Of a stretch of DNA of 64,000 bases, positions 48,239 to 60,358 are shown one piece after another (within the stretch, counting starts at the first letter, position 1; every line of letters starts with the position of its first letter). Made by a program: the position numbers and the translations under genes. The notes under the pieces are model-generated. The model was not told the DNA's origin and did no database searches. It was given only the letters and a program-made list of their open reading frames with translations. The stretch is from Asticcacaulis machinosus (GTDB lineage Bacteria > Pseudomonadota > Alphaproteobacteria > Caulobacterales > Caulobacteraceae). Location: assembly GCF_028550435.1 (NCBI RefSeq), contig NZ_JAQQKV010000002.1, forward strand, positions 806,001 through 870,000. The letters run 5' to 3'.

Positions 48239-50458
48239 ATGAGCCCGTCCGATATCAACCCCACCCTGTTAGATTTTGATCTGCCGTCTCAGGTGGTGGC
48301 AAAGGTCGCGGTCCTGGCCCCGGTGGCCGAGGTGCTGGACTATGTGGTGCCGGATGGGATGACGCTTGAGGTCGGCGATCATGTCATGGTGCCGCTGGCC
48401 CACCATAAGGTGCGCGGGGTGGTGGCGTCGGTTGCGGCGGCGGGGGCGACGCATTTCAAACTTAAAGCCATCGTGGCGAAAATCGACGATCCGCCGGTGC
48501 CGCGCGCAAGTCTTGAGTTCTGGTTGTGGGCAGCGGGCTGGACCCTGACCCCGCCGGGGGTGTTCCTGAATGGCTGCATCGGCGCGCTCAAAACCCCGAA
48601 GGCGCAGATGCGGCAGGCCTATGTCCTGACCGGCACGCAACCGGTTAAACTGACCAAGGCTCGCGAACGGGTGCTTGAACAGGCGGTCATGCCGCTCAGT
48701 CTGACCGAATTGTCGCAAGGTGCGGGCGTATCGCCTTCGGTGATTAAAGGGCTTGAGGCCGAGGGGGTTCTGGCACGGATAGATGTTGAGGCTGAGGCAT
48801 TTGCTGTGCCCGATCCGCAGTTTAAGGTGCCGATGCTTAATCCGTCTCAGGCGGCGGCGGATGCGCTACTGGCGCAAAAACAGGCTGCCGGTGGATTTTG
48901 TCCGGTGCTGCTGGATGGGGTGACGGGATCGGGCAAGACCGAGGTTTATCTGGAATCGGTCGCCCGCACCTTGTCGCGTGACCCCAAGGCGCAGGTTCTG
49001 ATCCTGCTGCCGGAAATTGCGCTCACACAGGCCGTCATGGCGCGGCTAAAGGCGCGGTTTGGGGCCGATCCGGTGCCGTGGCATTCGGCGCTTACCCCTT
49101 CGCAACGGCGTAAAATCTGGGAGGGAGTGGCCTCCGGTGAGGTGCGGCTGGTGGTCGGGGCGCGCTCAGCCCTGTTTTTGCCGTACCAAAAGCTTGATCT
49201 GATTGTGGTCGATGAAGAACATGACGGCTCCTACAAGCAGGAAGACGGTGTGCGCTATCAGGCCCGCGATCTGGCGGTGGTGCGCGCTCACCGTGACAAG
49301 TTCATGATCATTCTGGCCTCGGCCACTCCGTCGCTGGAGAGCCTGAGCAACGCTCAGAAAGGCCGCTATGAATGGATACGCCTCACCGAGCGCCACGGTA
49401 CGGCACAACTGCCCGACATTCATCTGATTGATATGAAGGCCCACCCACCTGGCAAGACCGAGATGGGTGATCCATTGTGGCTGTCCGCCCCTCTGGTGGC
49501 CGAAATTGAGCGCACTCTGGCACGAAAGGAGCAGGTGCTGCTGTTCCTGAACCGGCGCGGTTATGCGCCGCTGGTGCTGTGCCGGGCGTGCGGGGAGCGG
49601 ATGACGGCGCCCAATACCGATAGCTGGTTGGTCGAACATCGGGCGACCGGTCGGCTGGTCTGCCACCTAACCGGTTTTTCGATGAAGAAGCCGGATCGCT
49701 GCCCGCATTGCGGTGCGCTGGATAGTTTGGCGGCGATCGGGCCGGGGGTGGAGCGGATTCTGGAGGAAGTCCAGTCCCGGTTCTCAAAGGCGCGGGCGGA
49801 GATTTTTTCCTCTGATACCACACCCGATGCCGCGTCATCCGAGGCCCTGATCCGGCGGGTGCAGGATCATCAGACCGATATTCTGATTGCCACTCAGGCG
49901 GCCGCCAAGGGCCATAATTTTCTCAATCTAACCTTGGTCGGGATTGTCGATGCCGATCTGGGCCTCAAGGGCGGAGACCTGCGGGCGGCGGAACGCACAT
50001 TTCAATTGCTGGCGCAGGCGACCGGCCGGGCCGGGCGGGCGCACAAGGCGGGTAAAGCCCTGTTGCAAACCTATAGTCCTGAACATCCGGTCATGCAGGC
50101 CCTGAAAGCGCAGGATCGTGACGCCTTTTACGCCTATGAGCAGATGACGCGGGAAATCACCAAATTTCCGCCGTTCGGGCGACTGGCGGCGGTGATCATG
50201 TCGTCAAAGGATCAAGCGGAGCTTAACCGCTTTTCGCGCGAACTGGCACTGACGATTCCCAATACCGATGGGGTTGAAGTTTACGGGCCAGCCGATGCGC
50301 CCTTAAGTCTGGTGCGCGGGCAGTGGCGTAAACGGTTTTTGGTGCGTGCCGATCGAAACCGTGACCTGCAGGGCTTTATGGCCGCGTGGTTGAGAACGGT
50401 AAAAAAACCCAATATCATCCGCATGGTGACGGATATTGACCCGTATAGCTTCCTATAG
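48239..50458 (+). CDS. priA: Primosomal helicase PriA with reduced zinc-binding module
   Basis: 739 residues. Restarts stalled replication forks. N-terminal DNA-binding part, Walker A GVTGSGKTEVY (227-237), DEEH at 325-328 with YKQEDGVRYQARD, and C-terminal helicase motifs (IVDADLGLKGGDLRAAERTFQLLAQATGRAGR). The zinc region keeps C448/C451 and C488/C491 but the inner site has A457, T460, C475 and T478 where canonical PriA has four Cys. The start at 48239 has no strong ribosome binding site. It ends 2 bp from the convergent SRAP gene. Confidence 0.95.
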   Translation: MSPSDINPTLLDFDLPSQVVAKVAVLAPVAEVLDYVVPDGMTLEVGDHVMVPLAHHKVRGVVASVAAAGATHFKLKAIVAKIDDPPVPRASLEFWLWAAGWTLTPPGVFLNGCIGALKTPKAQMRQAYVLTGTQPVKLTKARERVLEQAVMPLSLTELSQGAGVSPSVIKGLEAEGVLARIDVEAEAFAVPDPQFKVPMLNPSQAAADALLAQKQAAGGFCPVLLDGVTGSGKTEVYLESVARTLSRDPKAQVLILLPEIALTQAVMARLKARFGADPVPWHSALTPSQRRKIWEGVASGEVRLVVGARSALFLPYQKLDLIVVDEEHDGSYKQEDGVRYQARDLAVVRAHRDKFMIILASATPSLESLSNAQKGRYEWIRLTERHGTAQLPDIHLIDMKAHPPGKTEMGDPLWLSAPLVAEIERTLARKEQVLLFLNRRGYAPLVLCRACGERMTAPNTDSWLVEHRATGRLVCHLTGFSMKKPDRCPHCGALDSLAAIGPGVERILEEVQSRFSKARAEIFSSDTTPDAASSEALIRRVQDHQTDILIATQAAAKGHNFLNLTLVGIVDADLGLKGGDLRAAERTFQLLAQATGRAGRAHKAGKALLQTYSPEHPVMQALKAQDRDAFYAYEQMTREITKFPPFGRLAAVIMSSKDQAELNRFSRELALTIPNTDGVEVYGPADAPLSLVRGQWRKRFLVRADRNRDLQGFMAAWLRTVKKPNIIRMVTDIDPYSFL

Positions 50459-50460
50459 GA

Positions 50461-51093
50461 CTATAGGAGCGAGCCTGTGGCTGTGTCCGGTTGCAGCGCC
50501 TGAGGCCGGAATGTTCCGGTTCTAGCCGGTTGGGCCAGATCGGCTATCGGCGCAAGATCAAGCCAGTCCCGCCACTGGTCAGGGTGCAGAATGACCGGCT
50601 CACGATTGTGGATAGGCGCCATATCCTCGCCGGCCGGACGGGTCAGGATTGTAAAGCTGGTGACAGGGCCGTCGGAGGTTTCAGCCCGATCCCATAACCC
50701 TGCAAACATCAGCGGATGATTATCGGCGCGGGTGATCTGCCATTTCTGTTTCCGGGCTTTCTCGCCTGACCATTCCCAGAAGGCGTCGGCGGGCACAAGG
50801 CAATGACGTTTACGCCACGGCGTTGCAAACACCTTTGATGTGGTGGCGGTCTCGATGCGGGCATTGAAGGTCGTCAGTTTAAAATCTTTCACCGGGCCGG
50901 TGTGGCTGCGCGGGATAAGGCTCCAGCGGGCCGGTTTGAGCGTGTAACCCTCAGGGCCGGTACCGATAATCGGATATAGGTCGGTGGGGCGTACCTCATC
51001 ATCGCCGTGCACGTCCGGTGCGGGCGCGGTCATGCTGAGAATTTCATATATCCGATCCCAGAACCTGCTGTGGCGTTTAAAGCGTCCGCACAT
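50461..51093 (-). CDS. SRAP (SOS response-associated peptidase, YedK/HMCES) protein
   Basis: 210 residues. It begins MCGRF: Cys2, exposed after Met removal, forms the thiazolidine crosslink that protects abasic sites in single-stranded DNA. Other conserved parts are FNARIET, RCLVPADAFWEW (Glu), and RPAGEDMAPIHNREPVIL (His). Length is normal. It is convergent with priA (2-bp gap), and a terminator for the upstream TerC gene lies before its start. Confidence 0.93.
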   Translation of the reverse strand: MCGRFKRHSRFWDRIYEILSMTAPAPDVHGDDEVRPTDLYPIIGTGPEGYTLKPARWSLIPRSHTGPVKDFKLTTFNARIETATTSKVFATPWRKRHCLVPADAFWEWSGEKARKQKWQITRADNHPLMFAGLWDRAETSDGPVTSFTILTRPAGEDMAPIHNREPVILHPDQWRDWLDLAPIADLAQPARTGTFRPQALQPDTATGSLL

Positions 51094-51110
51094 GTGCCCT
51101 TCTCATGAAA

Positions 51111-51136
51111 ACGCCCCCGTTTGAGGACGGGGGCGT
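51111..51136 (-). terminator. Rho-independent terminator after the TerC-family gene
   Basis: A 10-bp perfect stem ACGCCCCCGT/ACGGGGGCGT (51111-51120 with 51127-51136), loop of 6, followed on the minus strand by TTTTCA. Confidence 0.85.
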
Positions 51137-51156
51137 AAGGTCAGACTTTCTTTAAT

Positions 51157-51906
51157 TTAGTGTGCCGAACCGGATTGCTTGCGCCGGAACATTTGCAGAG
51201 CCTCCACGAAGGCCGAGAAGCCCATCGCGGCATAGATATAGCCCTTTTCGATGTGGGCGCCAAAACCTTCGGCAATCAGCACCATACCGATCATCAGCAG
51301 GAAGCCGAGCGCCAGCATGACAATCGAAGGATGCTTGGCGATAAAGTTGGCAATCGGGGCCGAGGCCACAAACATCACAAAGACCGCAAACAGAACGGCA
51401 ATGACCATGATCGGCAGGTGGTCGGTCATACCGACCGCCGTCAGGATTGAGTCGATAGAGAAAACCAGATCTAGCAGCAGAATCTGGGCAATGGCTGCGG
51501 TTATGGAGTTGGTAACGGGCTTGGGGGGTGTTTTTGTTTCATGGACGTCCTTATCCATGTGAGATTCGGTAGCGTGATTAATCTCTTTAGTGGCCTTATA
51601 GACCAGGAACAGACCGCCCGCGATCAGGATAATGTCGCGCCAGCTAAAGCCTTTGTCGAACAGGGTGATCACCGGCTCTTTCAGGGCCACGATCCACGAC
51701 AGGGTGAACAGTAACAGGATGCGCATGATCAGCGCGCCACCAATGCCCAATGCGCGGGCGCGGGCGCGATGTTCTTCGGGCAGCTTATTGGTCAGAATAG
51801 AAATAAAGATGAGGTTATCAATCCCAAGGACAACCTCCATTACAATAAGTGTAATGAGCGCTGCCCATACGGTAGGATCAGCAAACAGGGCCATTATCTG
51901 GTCCAT
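51157..51906 (-). CDS. TerC/Alx-family membrane protein
   Basis: 249 residues with seven likely membrane helices. The family motif [17 protein letters not shown] (about 20-36) and the second acidic motif [17 protein letters not shown] are plain, with Asp residues inside helices. TerC/Alx proteins are linked to manganese export and to metalation of exoenzymes in other bacteria; the ion here is not shown. The start is ATG at 51906. AAGGGGAGA and a short hairpin (GCATCA/TGATGC, 51925-51940) lie directly upstream. Confidence 0.9.
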   Translation of the reverse strand: MDQIMALFADPTVWAALITLIVMEVVLGIDNLIFISILTNKLPEEHRARARALGIGGALIMRILLLFTLSWIVALKEPVITLFDKGFSWRDIILIAGGLFLVYKATKEINHATESHMDKDVHETKTPPKPVTNSITAAIAQILLLDLVFSIDSILTAVGMTDHLPIMVIAVLFAVFVMFVASAPIANFIAKHPSIVMLALGFLLMIGMVLIAEGFGAHIEKGYIYAAMGFSAFVEALQMFRRKQSGSAH

Positions 51907-52208
51907 CTCGGATTATCTCCCCTTGCATCATGGCTGATGCTGTAAATAAAGAATCGTCGCGGTTGTGATAAACGTTGTCATGCCAACCACATCCTGACGT
52001 AAGATTCTTACATAGGGCAATTATACTCAAGCGCAATGTCGCGATTGCGAATTTATCCGCAAATTGTGTCAAGTTTTTTCAGGCAATGCGCCTTTGCTTG
52101 GTTGCGATGCGCAAACTCACATGCTAATAGGCCGCGATCCAAGCCCCGAGAGCGCAACCTGTGTGTGAGCGTCCGTGTGCTTTATAATTAATATCTTTTG
52201 GATGAGCT
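51907..52208. promoter_or_regulatory. Divergent control region of the TerC-family gene and the atp operon
   Basis: 302 bp, no gene. Close to the TerC-family gene a hairpin (51925-51940) abuts the ribosome binding site. I looked for the manganese riboswitch (yybP-ykoY) often found before TerC genes and did not recognise it. Toward atpH there is a perfect TATAAT at 52183-52188 with a weak -35 upstream, and another candidate (TTGCGA at 52102 with TAATAG at 52125). Either may start the atp operon. Confidence 0.4.
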
Positions 52209-54301
<2,093 letters not shown>

Positions 54302-54432
54302 GCCCAAGACCTGAGCCAGCTCAGGTCTTGTCTAACCTAATTATGTCAATTCGAGGCGACGAGCCGTCTCTAGCCTCGAATTGTCTTTATTGAACCAAAG
54401 CAAAATCCTGATTTTGTTTTGAGGAGAGATTG
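54302..54432 (+). promoter_or_regulatory. Three-hairpin spacer between atpA and atpG
   Basis: Three successive stem-loops on the operon strand. First, CAAGACCTGAG/CTCAGGTCTTG (54305-54330, 11 bp, loop 4). Second, CAATTCGAGGC/GCCTCGAATTG (54347-54383, 11 bp, loop 15). Third, CAAAGCAAAAT/ATTTTGTTTTG (54396-54421, one wobble), which ends at the start of the atpG ribosome binding site GAGGAGA. No gene. Possible roles are mRNA processing or limiting gamma translation (inference). Confidence 0.65.
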
Positions 54433-56770
<2,338 letters not shown>

Positions 56771-56927
56771 GCCAATCACATAAAAGTCCCGAGCCCTGAC
56801 GGGCTCGGTGTACTTTGATGTGGGACAATATCGGGAAAATTTTCTAGGGGCGGCCCTGCGAAAATTTTCACATTTTGAGTGAGAGATTTGCTCAGCAAAT
56901 CTCGATCAGGAAAGTAAGGCAGCAAAT
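56771..56927 (+). promoter_or_regulatory. Structured spacer between atpD and atpC
   Basis: Outer arms CACATAAAAGT/ACTTTGATGTG (56777-56822, one mismatch) enclose an 8-bp inner hairpin CCGAGCCC/GGGCTCGG. Then two GAAAATTTTC palindromes (56835-56844, 56860-56869) flank AGGGGCGGCCCTG, then TTTTGAGTG (matching the module after lpd and mdh) and a perfect hairpin GAGATTTGC/GCAAATCTC (56883-56903). No gene. It may process or partly terminate the transcript. Confidence 0.6.
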
Positions 56928-57203
56928 ATGGCTGACAAACTTCACGTTTCGCTGGTGACCCCGGAAAAGGAACTCTTTTCCGGTGATGTCGATCAGGTTA
57001 TTGCCCCCGGCACCGAAGGTGAATTCGGTGTGCTGGTTAACCACGCGCCGTTCATGACCACACTGGCCGAAGGCGCTGTTGTGATCCTTGATGGTGATAA
57101 ACGTCGTGTGTTCAACGTCCGTGGCGGCTTTGCCGATGTGAACGCTTCGGGCATGACCATTCTGGCTGAACATGCCGAAGAATATGTCGAGACCGTGCAC
57201 TAA
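56928..57203 (+). CDS. atpC: ATP synthase F1 subunit epsilon
   Basis: 91 residues. The epsilon subunit (one per F1), which here is the N-terminal beta-sandwich with little or no C-terminal helical hairpin, shorter than the E. coli protein. Family features: LHVSLVTPEKELFSGDVDQVIAPGTEGEFGVL and HAPFMTTLAEG. Start ATG at 56928 follows AGGAAAG. A terminator follows. Confidence 0.95.
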   Translation: MADKLHVSLVTPEKELFSGDVDQVIAPGTEGEFGVLVNHAPFMTTLAEGAVVILDGDKRRVFNVRGGFADVNASGMTILAEHAEEYVETVH

Positions 57204-57227
57204 TCCTGCCGGTATTCGCAATCGATC

Positions 57228-57256
57228 AAAGCCTCGCTTTCAGCGGGGCTTTTTTT
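57228..57256 (+). terminator. Rho-independent terminator after atpC
   Basis: The stem AAAGCCTCGCT/AGCGGGGCTTT (one wobble, loop 3) is followed by seven T. It ends the atpHAGDC unit. Confidence 0.88.
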
Positions 57257-57299
57257 ATGGCAGGTTGCGTGCGGGTATAATCTGCACAAGGCCGATACC

Positions 57300-58556
57300 A
57301 TGAAACTGATCCAAAGCCTGTTGTGCGCGTTAATGGCCACTTTCGCCGTCCCGGTCTGCGCAGAAACCCTTACCCCTTTGCGGGCGCACGACGTGCGCTC
57401 AACTATTGGTATCAATACCCATGTCAACTATACTGACGGATCATACCGCGCGCCGGATGAGGTCTATAAGGCGCTCGATTATCTCGGCATCAAGCTGATC
57501 CGCGACTCCTCGCCGTTCCCGTGGGTCGGCGGCAGCACGGGGGTAAACACCTATACCGACCTGATGAAACAGGGGGTGAAGTTCAATATTCTGGTCTTTG
57601 GGCAAGGGCCGGGGGCTAATTATGACCCGAAAATCCCGGTTGATCTGATCGATAATCTCGAATGGGCCTATCCCGGCGGGGTGGTCGCGATCGAAGGTTT
57701 TAACGAAATCGATCATGCGCCGGTGACCTATGGCGATCAGCGCACTGAGGCGTCATCGATTGCCGCCCATCTGGAAACGGTGCGCCTGATCCGTGAGCGT
57801 AAGCGTATGAAACATCTCCCTATATATGACCTGACCGGGGCAGCGGTTCCGCAGGCTTTGGGGCCGCGCGGCGATTATGCCAACAAACATGTCTATGCCC
57901 AGAACGGCAATCCGCCCCGCCCGCATTTCGAGGGGGCTCACCGTGGCCTGAGTGGCCTTAAGCCGTGGGTGGTGACGGAGTTTGGCTATGCGACCTACCC
58001 GGAAATCGACTGGCTGGTGATTGGGGTCGATGAACGTACTCAGGCTAAGGGTGTACTGATGGGCATTTTTGATGCCTATCATTTGGGAGCATCCAGCATA
58101 TATCTTTATGAGTTGCTGGATCAGAAGCTGGAGCCGCATCGGGAGATGCACTTTGGCCTGTTTGATTACCACTATAAGCCTAAACCGGCGGCCACCGCCG
58201 TGCGCAACCTGATCCGTATCATTGAGGATAAAGGTGAGGGCGCAAAAACGTTTACTCCGCGCTCGCTGGAGGTCGGCCTGACCCTGCCGGAAGGGACGTT
58301 TACGCTGGCGCTGGATAAGGCGGATGGGGTGACACAACTGGCGATCTGGCGCGAGACTCAGATCTGGGTGCGCGAGGTGGGCAAGCGTAAGGACAACCCC
58401 CCGGTGCCGCTGACAGTCAAACTACCCAACGGGGCCGAGGCCCGCGCACTCTATGATCCGCTTGTTAGCGATCAGCCCGTCAAGAGCTATGGCGGTGAGG
58501 GCCAGGTGACCATCGACCTGCCGGATTATCCAGTCATACTCGAATTTAGCCGGTAA
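57300..58556 (+). CDS. Secreted glycoside hydrolase-like (clan A) protein
   Basis: 418 residues. Signal peptide (residues 1-21, ending VCA), then a TIM-barrel-like catalytic region. Candidate acid/base E136 in EGFNEID and nucleophile E227 in WVVTEFGYAT fit the Asn-Glu and Glu pattern of clan A glycoside hydrolases (as in families 5 and 39). A C-terminal beta domain follows (about 320-418). No family is assigned with confidence. It stands alone between the atp terminator and rppH, whose 3' ends overlap by 11 bp. Confidence 0.75.
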   Translation: MKLIQSLLCALMATFAVPVCAETLTPLRAHDVRSTIGINTHVNYTDGSYRAPDEVYKALDYLGIKLIRDSSPFPWVGGSTGVNTYTDLMKQGVKFNILVFGQGPGANYDPKIPVDLIDNLEWAYPGGVVAIEGFNEIDHAPVTYGDQRTEASSIAAHLETVRLIRERKRMKHLPIYDLTGAAVPQALGPRGDYANKHVYAQNGNPPRPHFEGAHRGLSGLKPWVVTEFGYATYPEIDWLVIGVDERTQAKGVLMGIFDAYHLGASSIYLYELLDQKLEPHREMHFGLFDYHYKPKPAATAVRNLIRIIEDKGEGAKTFTPRSLEVGLTLPEGTFTLALDKADGVTQLAIWRETQIWVREVGKRKDNPPVPLTVKLPNGAEARALYDPLVSDQPVKSYGGEGQVTIDLPDYPVILEFSR

Positions 58557-59031
58557 TCAGCGGCTTAAACGTGTCGATCACGGCGCGGTAGGACTCGCGC
58601 TTAAACGAGACGACCCGGTCCATGACCTTATCGAGATCGCACCATTCCCAGGCTTCAAACTCCTGCTCACCGTGGGCTTGCAGGTTGATCTCGGCGTCGT
58701 CGCCTAAGAACCGATAGGCAAACCAGATTTGCTTTTGGCCTTTAAAATTGCGGCCGATCTTTTTCTGCGCCAGCACTTCGGGCGGGAAGTCATAGATAAC
58801 CCAATCCTGAGTGCGCCCGATCAGTTCGACCGAAGTCATACCGGTTTCTTCATAAAGCTCACGTTTGGCGGCAGGCTCCAGCGCTTCGCCGTCGTCAACA
58901 CCCCCTTGCGGGAATTGCCAGACGTAAGCGCCGGTCATACCAAAGCGATGGCCAAGCCATACCTTGCCGTCACGATTGACCACCACAATGCCGACATTGG
59001 GGCGGTAAGCTTTCAGAGTGTCATCAGTCAT
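58546..59031 (-). CDS. rppH: RNA pyrophosphohydrolase RppH
   Basis: 161 residues. Nudix box GGVDDGEALEPAAKRELYEETG. The surrounding family sequence (YRPNVGIVVVNRDGKVWLGHRF at the N terminus, WQFPQGG, and the late EQEFEAWEWCDL) identifies RppH, which removes 5' pyrophosphate to start mRNA decay. The frame extends to 59094, but ATG at 59031 overlaps the upstream stop as ATGA, indicating coupled translation. Confidence 0.93.
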   Translation of the reverse strand: MTDDTLKAYRPNVGIVVVNRDGKVWLGHRFGMTGAYVWQFPQGGVDDGEALEPAAKRELYEETGMTSVELIGRTQDWVIYDFPPEVLAQKKIGRNFKGQKQIWFAYRFLGDDAEINLQAHGEQEFEAWEWCDLDKVMDRVVSFKRESYRAVIDTFKPLITG

Positions 59032-60254
59032 CGGCGCGTTATAGCCGAAGCGGGCGCCAGTTGCAGCCCTTTTTGATTGAGCGTTTGCGTCCACTTAATC
59101 GCCGTCGCGACCGTCACCGGATAGGCAAAGCCGGTGCCCAAGGCCTGCCCGCGGCTTTTGGCGGCGGTTTCTAACCCTGCCAGTTGCGCCTGAATAGCCG
59201 CGGCGGTCAGGGATTGATCGATGATGCGGTCGGCACTGGCGCGTGGCATGGTGGCGGCGGCACCGTCAATGGCCCGGCCCTGTCCGTCATCAATGAAGGC
59301 AAGGCCCCGCGCCCGCAGACTGCCGGTCAGGGCACCAACACCGGTGCGGTCTTTCAGGAAAGCGCTGCCCTGATAGTTTGTGATGCCAAAATAACCGGTA
59401 GCGCGTCCCAGCACCTTATTAAGGCGCAGATTAAGATCATCGGCGCGGGCATTGATCAAAAGGGTGTCCGGGCCGGTGTCATTGTCAGGATAGTTGACCG
59501 GCTGCATCGGCACTTCGATCAGGACTTCGTGGCCCTGCGCGCGCGCCAGATCAATCCAGGTCTGAAGATTATCGGCATAGGGCACGAAGCTTAAGGTCAC
59601 ATCGGCTGGCAATTGTTCAATGGCGGCCTTGGTGGTGGCGGGATTGATACCTAAACCGCCGACGATCAGGGCGACCATCGGGCGGCCATCGCTGCGGAAC
59701 GGGCGGGCATATCCTTGCGCCGGAGTCTGACCATTCGGCCCGATGGCTGGCAGCGGGCCTTGCGGTGATGGTTGTGACAAACCTGCAATCGGGGCGGGCG
59801 GCAGGGGCTGGGCGCTCAGTTTTGGCGCATTAACCGTGCCGCCATCACTGCCGGGCAAAGTAATGACGGCGCGGTTATCAACCGGCTGACCATTGGCATC
59901 CAATACGCTTACCGGTGCGTCGGAAAATAAACCCAGAGAGTCGATGGTAAAGGCGTCGGCGCCTGAGGGTGCCACCGGTGTATCTGTAAGGTGCGCCGCT
60001 GTGGTGGCCGGTTTTTCTTTCGGCATTTTGACGCGGATACTGGGTGAGCCGGCGTCAGGGTCTGAGGACAGGGCGATAAAGGTAGCACCCAACCCCAAAA
60101 AGACCATAAGCGCGAGGGCAGGGGCGACATAGGGTTTATTGAGCGTGGTCAGTATAGGAACCAGCTTCGCTTTAAGGTCAAGGCCGGGCTTTCTCGGTGT
60201 CTTACCAAACACCGATCCTGCCGCTCCGCTCGTGGCCTTGAATTTAGCGAACAT
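59028..60254 (-). CDS. Divergent polysaccharide deacetylase family protein
   Basis: 408 residues. Membrane anchor near 43-65 (ALALMVFLGLGATFIAL), a Pro/Ala-rich linker, then a C-terminal deacetylase-like domain (about 185-405) with RPMVALIVGGLGINPATTKAAIEQLP, PMQPVNYPDNDTGPDTLL, GITNYQGSAFL and IDDGQGRAIDGAAATM. Members often sit between ctpA and rppH. The classical metal-binding DD-H-H set is not obvious, in keeping with the name divergent. ATG at 60254 is preferred over TTG at 60263. Confidence 0.88.
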   Translation of the reverse strand: MFAKFKATSGAAGSVFGKTPRKPGLDLKAKLVPILTTLNKPYVAPALALMVFLGLGATFIALSSDPDAGSPSIRVKMPKEKPATTAAHLTDTPVAPSGADAFTIDSLGLFSDAPVSVLDANGQPVDNRAVITLPGSDGGTVNAPKLSAQPLPPAPIAGLSQPSPQGPLPAIGPNGQTPAQGYARPFRSDGRPMVALIVGGLGINPATTKAAIEQLPADVTLSFVPYADNLQTWIDLARAQGHEVLIEVPMQPVNYPDNDTGPDTLLINARADDLNLRLNKVLGRATGYFGITNYQGSAFLKDRTGVGALTGSLRARGLAFIDDGQGRAIDGAAATMPRASADRIIDQSLTAAAIQAQLAGLETAAKSRGQALGTGFAYPVTVATAIKWTQTLNQKGLQLAPASAITRR

Positions 60255-60358
60255 GTGACGCAAGCCTTAAAGCGCGTCGTAAAACAAGCGCGCATATGAG
60301 ATCATTGATCCAATATGCGCGACTTACAGTTAACAAAGACTAACGAAAGTTAAATTTG

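Noticed and set aside
51907-52060. Manganese riboswitch (yybP-ykoY) before the TerC-family gene
   Set aside because: Only a short hairpin next to the ribosome binding site is seen; the conserved riboswitch core could not be recognised.
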